Part shown: positions 61,382 to 64,000 of the stretch, one piece after another
How positions within the stretch are numbered: position 1 is the first letter of the stretch
Layout: each line of letters begins with the position of its first letter
Source: Clostridia bacterium
GTDB taxonomy: Bacteria; Bacillota; Clostridia; Oscillospirales; Acutalibacteraceae
Assembly (NCBI GenBank): GCA_017451425.1
Contig: JAFSPP010000006.1
Coordinates: 1-64,000, forward strand
Reading direction: 5' to 3'
Length of the DNA: 64,000 nucleotides
Translations under genes and position numbers: made by a program
Notes under the pieces: model-generated
Database searches by the model: none
What the model was told of the DNA's origin: nothing
Seen by the model: only the letters and a program-made list of their open reading frames with translations

Positions 61382-61624
61382 TTACCTTCCCAGGAGTTCG
61401 TCTATTGATACGTCAAGTGTATTTGCTATCGCGAGCAGCTCATAGTCGTTTATGCCTCTGTGCTGCCCCTCAATTTTCGAAAGGCCGGAGCTTGTGATGT
61501 CAACACCCTGAAGGGCCAGAGACTCAATCATCTCGACCTGCTTTATGCCTTTCTCTTTTCTGATTGCTTCAATTCTCGCTCCGGAGATGTTCTTGTCTCC
61601 CCGAAGCTGTTCTCTGATTCTCAA
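61382..61624 (-). CDS. XRE-family regulator of the chrA operon
   Basis: 80 aa from TTG 61622-61624, with AGGGGTG 7 nt upstream. The HTH includes GARIEAIRKEKGIKQVEMIE and SSGLSKIEGQHRGINDYEL, then VSIDELLGR. The longer upstream frame has no ribosome site and runs through the operators, so TTG is preferred. It is the first gene of the operon, and two palindromes in its promoter suggest that it represses itself and the chrA genes. Confidence 0.88.
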   Translation of the reverse strand: MRIREQLRGDKNISGARIEAIRKEKGIKQVEMIESLALQGVDITSSGLSKIEGQHRGINDYELLAIANTLDVSIDELLGR

Positions 61625-61640
61625 ATGAAACACCCCTATA

Positions 61641-61686
61641 TTTCCATTATGGAAAATATTATATTCCAAATTGGAAAATAAATCAA
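61641..61686 (-). promoter_or_regulatory. Promoter with two operator palindromes for the XRE-chrA operon
   Basis: On the minus strand TTGATT (61681-61686), 17-nt spacer and TATAAT (61658-61663). TTTCCATTATGGAAA (61641-61655) lies at the start site and TTCCAAATTGGAA (61664-61676) between -35 and -10. Centres are 22 bp apart. Binding by the XRE protein is inferred from position and symmetry. Confidence 0.75.
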
Positions 61687-61692
61687 CGTTCC

Positions 61693-61721
61693 TTGAATAT
61701 ATATTATTTAAGTGATAAAAT
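61693..61721 (+). promoter_or_regulatory. Promoter of pncB
   Basis: TTGAAT (61693-61698), 17-nt spacer and TAAAAT (61716-61721), diverging from the XRE promoter. Start codon is 32 nt further. Confidence 0.68.
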
Positions 61722-61753
61722 TGTTTTATCTTTTTTGCTGTGGAGGTTTTGTT

Positions 61754-63211
61754 ATGAAAGAGTACTATGACAGCAAACTTAATCTCACCATGCTCACGGA
61801 TTTTTATGAGCTGACCATGGCGAACGGTTATTTCGAGCATGGTCTTGGCGAGAAAATCGGTTACTTCGACATGTTCTACCGCACCATTCCGGACAAGGGC
61901 GGTTTCGTCATCATGTGCGGTGTCGAGCAGGTAATCGACTATATGAAGAAACTTAAGTTCACGGATGAGGATATCGCGTATCTCCGCACCCGCGGATTCA
62001 ACGAGGACTTCCTTACATATCTCAAAAACTTCAAGTTTGAGTGCGATGTATGGGCCATACCCGAAGGCACTCCCGTATTCCCGGGTGAGCCGATTATAAA
62101 GGTCCGCGGACCCATGATCCAGGCACAGTTCCTTGAGACAATGGTCCTCCTCATCATAAATCACCAGAGCCTTATCGCCACCAAGGCGAACAGGGTTGTA
62201 CGTGCGGCCGAGGGCCGCGGCGTAATGGAGTTCGGCTCACGCCGTGCGCAGTCCTCGCAGGCCGCCATCTTCGGCGCCCGCGCCGCGTACATCGGCGGCT
62301 GCATCGGCACGGCCTGCACAATCGACGGCCGCGACTACGAAATCCCGGCCCTCGGCACAATGGCACACAGCTGGGTACAGCTCTTTGATTCTGAGTATGA
62401 TGCCTTCAAGGCATATGCCGAGACATATCCCGACAACTGCACACTGCTTGTCGACACATACAACGTAATCAAGTCCGGTATTCCGAATGCCATCAAGGTC
62501 TTCAATGAGGTTGTCGTACCCGCGGGCTTCCGTCCGAAGGGTATCCGCATAGACAGCGGCGACATTACATACCTCTCCAAGAAGGCCCGCCAGATGCTCG
62601 ACGAGGCAGGTTTCCCTGACTGCGGTATCTGTGCATCCAACTCACTTGACGAATACATCATCCGCGACATGCTTCTTCAGGGCGCGAAGGTTGACTCCTT
62701 CGGCGTAGGCGAGAGACTCATCACCAGCTCCTCGCATCCCGTACTCGACGGTGTATACAAGCTCGTCGCTGTAGAGGAAGACGGCAAGATTATTCCCAAG
62801 ATCAAAATCTCCGAGAACGTATCAAAGATTACGACTCCCTGCAACAAGGAAGTCTACCGTTTCTATGACAAGGCCACGGGCAAGGCTGAGGCTGACGTCC
62901 TCACAATAGCCGGTGAGAAGATAGACGAGTCCAAGCCGTACCTTCTCTTTGACCCGAATTTCACCTGGAAGCAGAAGGAAATCACAAACTATGAGGCGAA
63001 GCCTCTTCTCGTACAGATCTTCAGACACGGTGAGTGCATAGCCGAAGAGCGCAGCGCAAAGGAGATTCAGGAATACTGCAAGGCTCAGCTCGAAACGCTC
63101 TGGGACGAGTGCCTCCGTTTTGAGCACCCGCACCAGTACTGGGTTGACTACTCACAGGCTCTCTATACCGAGAAATACAGACTTCTCAAGGAGTTCAGCT
63201 CAAAAGTATGA
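61754..63211 (+). CDS. pncB: Nicotinate phosphoribosyltransferase
   Basis: 485 aa, from ATG 61754 with GGAGG 8 nt upstream; an earlier ATG lies in the promoter. NAD-salvage enzyme that joins nicotinate and PRPP. Motifs TDFYELTMANGYF, FGSRRAQ (phosphoribosyl binding), GTMAHSWVQ and GIRIDSGDITYLSKKAR are present. The HAD phosphatase gene overlaps its stop by 4 nt, suggesting co-expression. Confidence 0.94.
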   Translation: MKEYYDSKLNLTMLTDFYELTMANGYFEHGLGEKIGYFDMFYRTIPDKGGFVIMCGVEQVIDYMKKLKFTDEDIAYLRTRGFNEDFLTYLKNFKFECDVWAIPEGTPVFPGEPIIKVRGPMIQAQFLETMVLLIINHQSLIATKANRVVRAAEGRGVMEFGSRRAQSSQAAIFGARAAYIGGCIGTACTIDGRDYEIPALGTMAHSWVQLFDSEYDAFKAYAETYPDNCTLLVDTYNVIKSGIPNAIKVFNEVVVPAGFRPKGIRIDSGDITYLSKKARQMLDEAGFPDCGICASNSLDEYIIRDMLLQGAKVDSFGVGERLITSSSHPVLDGVYKLVAVEEDGKIIPKIKISENVSKITTPCNKEVYRFYDKATGKAEADVLTIAGEKIDESKPYLLFDPNFTWKQKEITNYEAKPLLVQIFRHGECIAEERSAKEIQEYCKAQLETLWDECLRFEHPHQYWVDYSQALYTEKYRLLKEFSSKV

Positions 63212-63852
63212 GACAGTACGATACGATAATATGGGACCTCGACGGCACTCTGCTCAACACGCTTGAGGACCTCAAAAATGCCGTCAACTACTCATGTGAA
63301 AAACTCGGTTATGCGACACACAGCCTGGAGGAAATAAGAACCTTCGTCGGCAACGGCGTAAAGCGTCTGATGGAGCTCTCCATACCCGACGGCAGAAATA
63401 ACCCGAACTATGACCTCTCATACGACTATTTCAACGAGTACTACATCGACCACAGTCTCGACAACACGAAACCGTATGAAGGCGTAACAGACACCATTAA
63501 TAAATTAAGAGAAATGGGCGTTAAACAGGCCATAGTCTCAAACAAAATCGACTACGCCGTAAAGACCTTAAATGACAACTTCTTCCAAGTTGACATAGCC
63601 CTCGGCGTAACAGACGACCTGCCCAGAAAACCCGCCCCCGACATGGTTCACAAAGCAATGGACCTTCTCCATGCCAACCCCGAAACGACCGTTTACATAG
63701 GCGATTCGGAAGTCGACCTGAAGACAGCCGAAAACTCAAACCTCGACTGTATTTCCGTCCTCTGGGGCTTCCGCAAGCGTGAAGAAATCGAACTCTTCAA
63801 ACCCATGTGCATGGTTGAAACGCCCGATGAAATCTTAAAGTATATCAAGTAA
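63208..63852 (+). CDS. HAD-family hydrolase (phosphoglycolate phosphatase-like)
   Basis: 214 aa. HAD motifs DLDGTLLNT (nucleophile Asp), IVSNK, PRKPAPD (Lys) and YIGDSEVDLKTAENS are complete, with a Gph-type cap. Substrate could be a small phosphate such as phosphoglycolate or a pyrimidine nucleotide. The ATG overlaps the pncB stop. No membrane or signal segments. Confidence 0.92.
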   Translation: MRQYDTIIWDLDGTLLNTLEDLKNAVNYSCEKLGYATHSLEEIRTFVGNGVKRLMELSIPDGRNNPNYDLSYDYFNEYYIDHSLDNTKPYEGVTDTINKLREMGVKQAIVSNKIDYAVKTLNDNFFQVDIALGVTDDLPRKPAPDMVHKAMDLLHANPETTVYIGDSEVDLKTAENSNLDCISVLWGFRKREEIELFKPMCMVETPDEILKYIK

Positions 63853-63858
63853 CAAAAA

Positions 63859-63886
63859 TTGACAAAATACTGAAAATCAGTATAAT
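63859..63886 (+). promoter_or_regulatory. Near-consensus promoter downstream of the HAD gene
   Basis: TTGACA (63859-63864), 16-nt spacer and TATAAT (63881-63886). No ORF of useful size starts between it and the terminator 45 nt further on. Confidence 0.75.
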
Positions 63887-63892
63887 GAAATT

Positions 63893-63966
63893 ACCAAAAA
63901 GGCGTAGCGCTTATAAGCTATTCCAATCGAAAGCTCCGGAGGGTCGACTCCGGGGCTTTCTTTTTG
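63893..63966 (+). ncRNA. Candidate small RNA
   Basis: A perfect promoter and an intrinsic terminator are separated by about 45 nt, giving a predicted transcript of about 74 nt. The 5' part has GTAGCGCTTATAAGCTATT, which can fold weakly. No known RNA family is recognised. Expression is inferred from the promoter-terminator spacing alone. Confidence 0.4.
63929..63966 (+). terminator. Intrinsic terminator at the end of the small transcript
   Basis: GAAAGCTCCGGA (63929-63940) pairs with TCCGGGGCTTTC (63949-63960), with one T-G pair, followed by TTTTTG. Beyond it GCTTGAC (63966-63972) and GTCAAGC (63994-64000) form another inverted repeat at the window end. Confidence 0.8.
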
Positions 63967-64000
63967 CTTGACTTATCGTCGATCTTGGCCGAGGTCAAGC

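Overview
The window reads as a chromosomal stretch of a Gram-positive Bacillota of the class Clostridia, probably an uncultured gut organism. The evidence is gene content and order: RNase Y next to YmdB, Asp23-like/FakA-like/RecG, TrmK next to a Nif3-like protein, RqcH, YhaM, the YfmF/YfmH pair followed by Lgt, and half-size ChrA proteins. Lipoprotein signals, AGGAGG ribosome binding sites and frequent TTG/GTG starts agree. Base composition is near half G+C by eye in coding DNA, with AT-rich spacers. The genus cannot be named from the sequence. No gene-free stretch exceeds about 300 bases.

Layout. 1-133: right end of an IS3-type insertion sequence, apparently sitting in the terminator of gap. 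165-1675 (minus): gap and two small ORFs. 1778-6971 (plus): a small HTH operon, an L,D-transpeptidase, a two-component system and an HtrA-type protease, together an envelope-stress-like block. 7004-14947: RNA turnover and housekeeping operon (rny, ymdB, an orphan solute-binding lipoprotein, Asp23-like, FakA-like, recG). 15023-21918: M23 peptidase, ACT and UPF0210 proteins, DUF1858, trmK, Nif3-like, rqcH. 22135-22926: hicAB and tRNA-Arg(ACG). 23013-25030: aldo/keto reductase, a 54-aa acidic protein and a flavodoxin-ferredoxin protein. 25136-32045: MBL/beta-CASP nuclease, short SSB, thioester/Cna-B surface protein, thrS, BrnA-like antitoxin. 32049-34577 (minus): lipoprotein, prmA, yhaM. 34669-40728: two M16-like proteins, lgt, a Lys/Ala-rich protein, rplU with a repeat tail, rpmA, alr. 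40739-47679: heterodimeric ABC exporter, EamA transporter, polar amino acid ABC transporter. 47760-51055: PilT and a SpoIIE phosphatase/ATPase fusion. 51253-57031: maltodextrin-type ABC importer with malQ and its ATPase. 57197-58309: radical SAM protein. 58336-61624 (minus): XRE regulator, two chrA genes, hflX and a metallophosphoesterase. 61754-63852: pncB and a HAD phosphatase. 63859-63966: a promoter-terminator unit that looks like a small RNA gene.

Functional themes. Many units are bounded by readable promoters and intrinsic terminators. At rny and rplU the -35 box lies inside the descending arm of the preceding terminator. SBP genes of two importers (45337, 51253) are followed by hairpins before the permease genes, which fits higher SBP expression. 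The less ordinary points are: an L27 without the N-terminal extension usual in Bacillota together with absence of the Prp protease gene between rplU and rpmA; an L21 with a five-copy 16-residue Ala/Lys/Pro repeat tail next to another very basic protein; two paired operator systems (ArgR-like boxes at 45260-45293 and TTCCAnnnTGGAA sites at 61641-61676); a GAPDH lacking the usual NAD-selecting Asp; and a covalent-adhesin-like surface protein with an atypical sorting motif.
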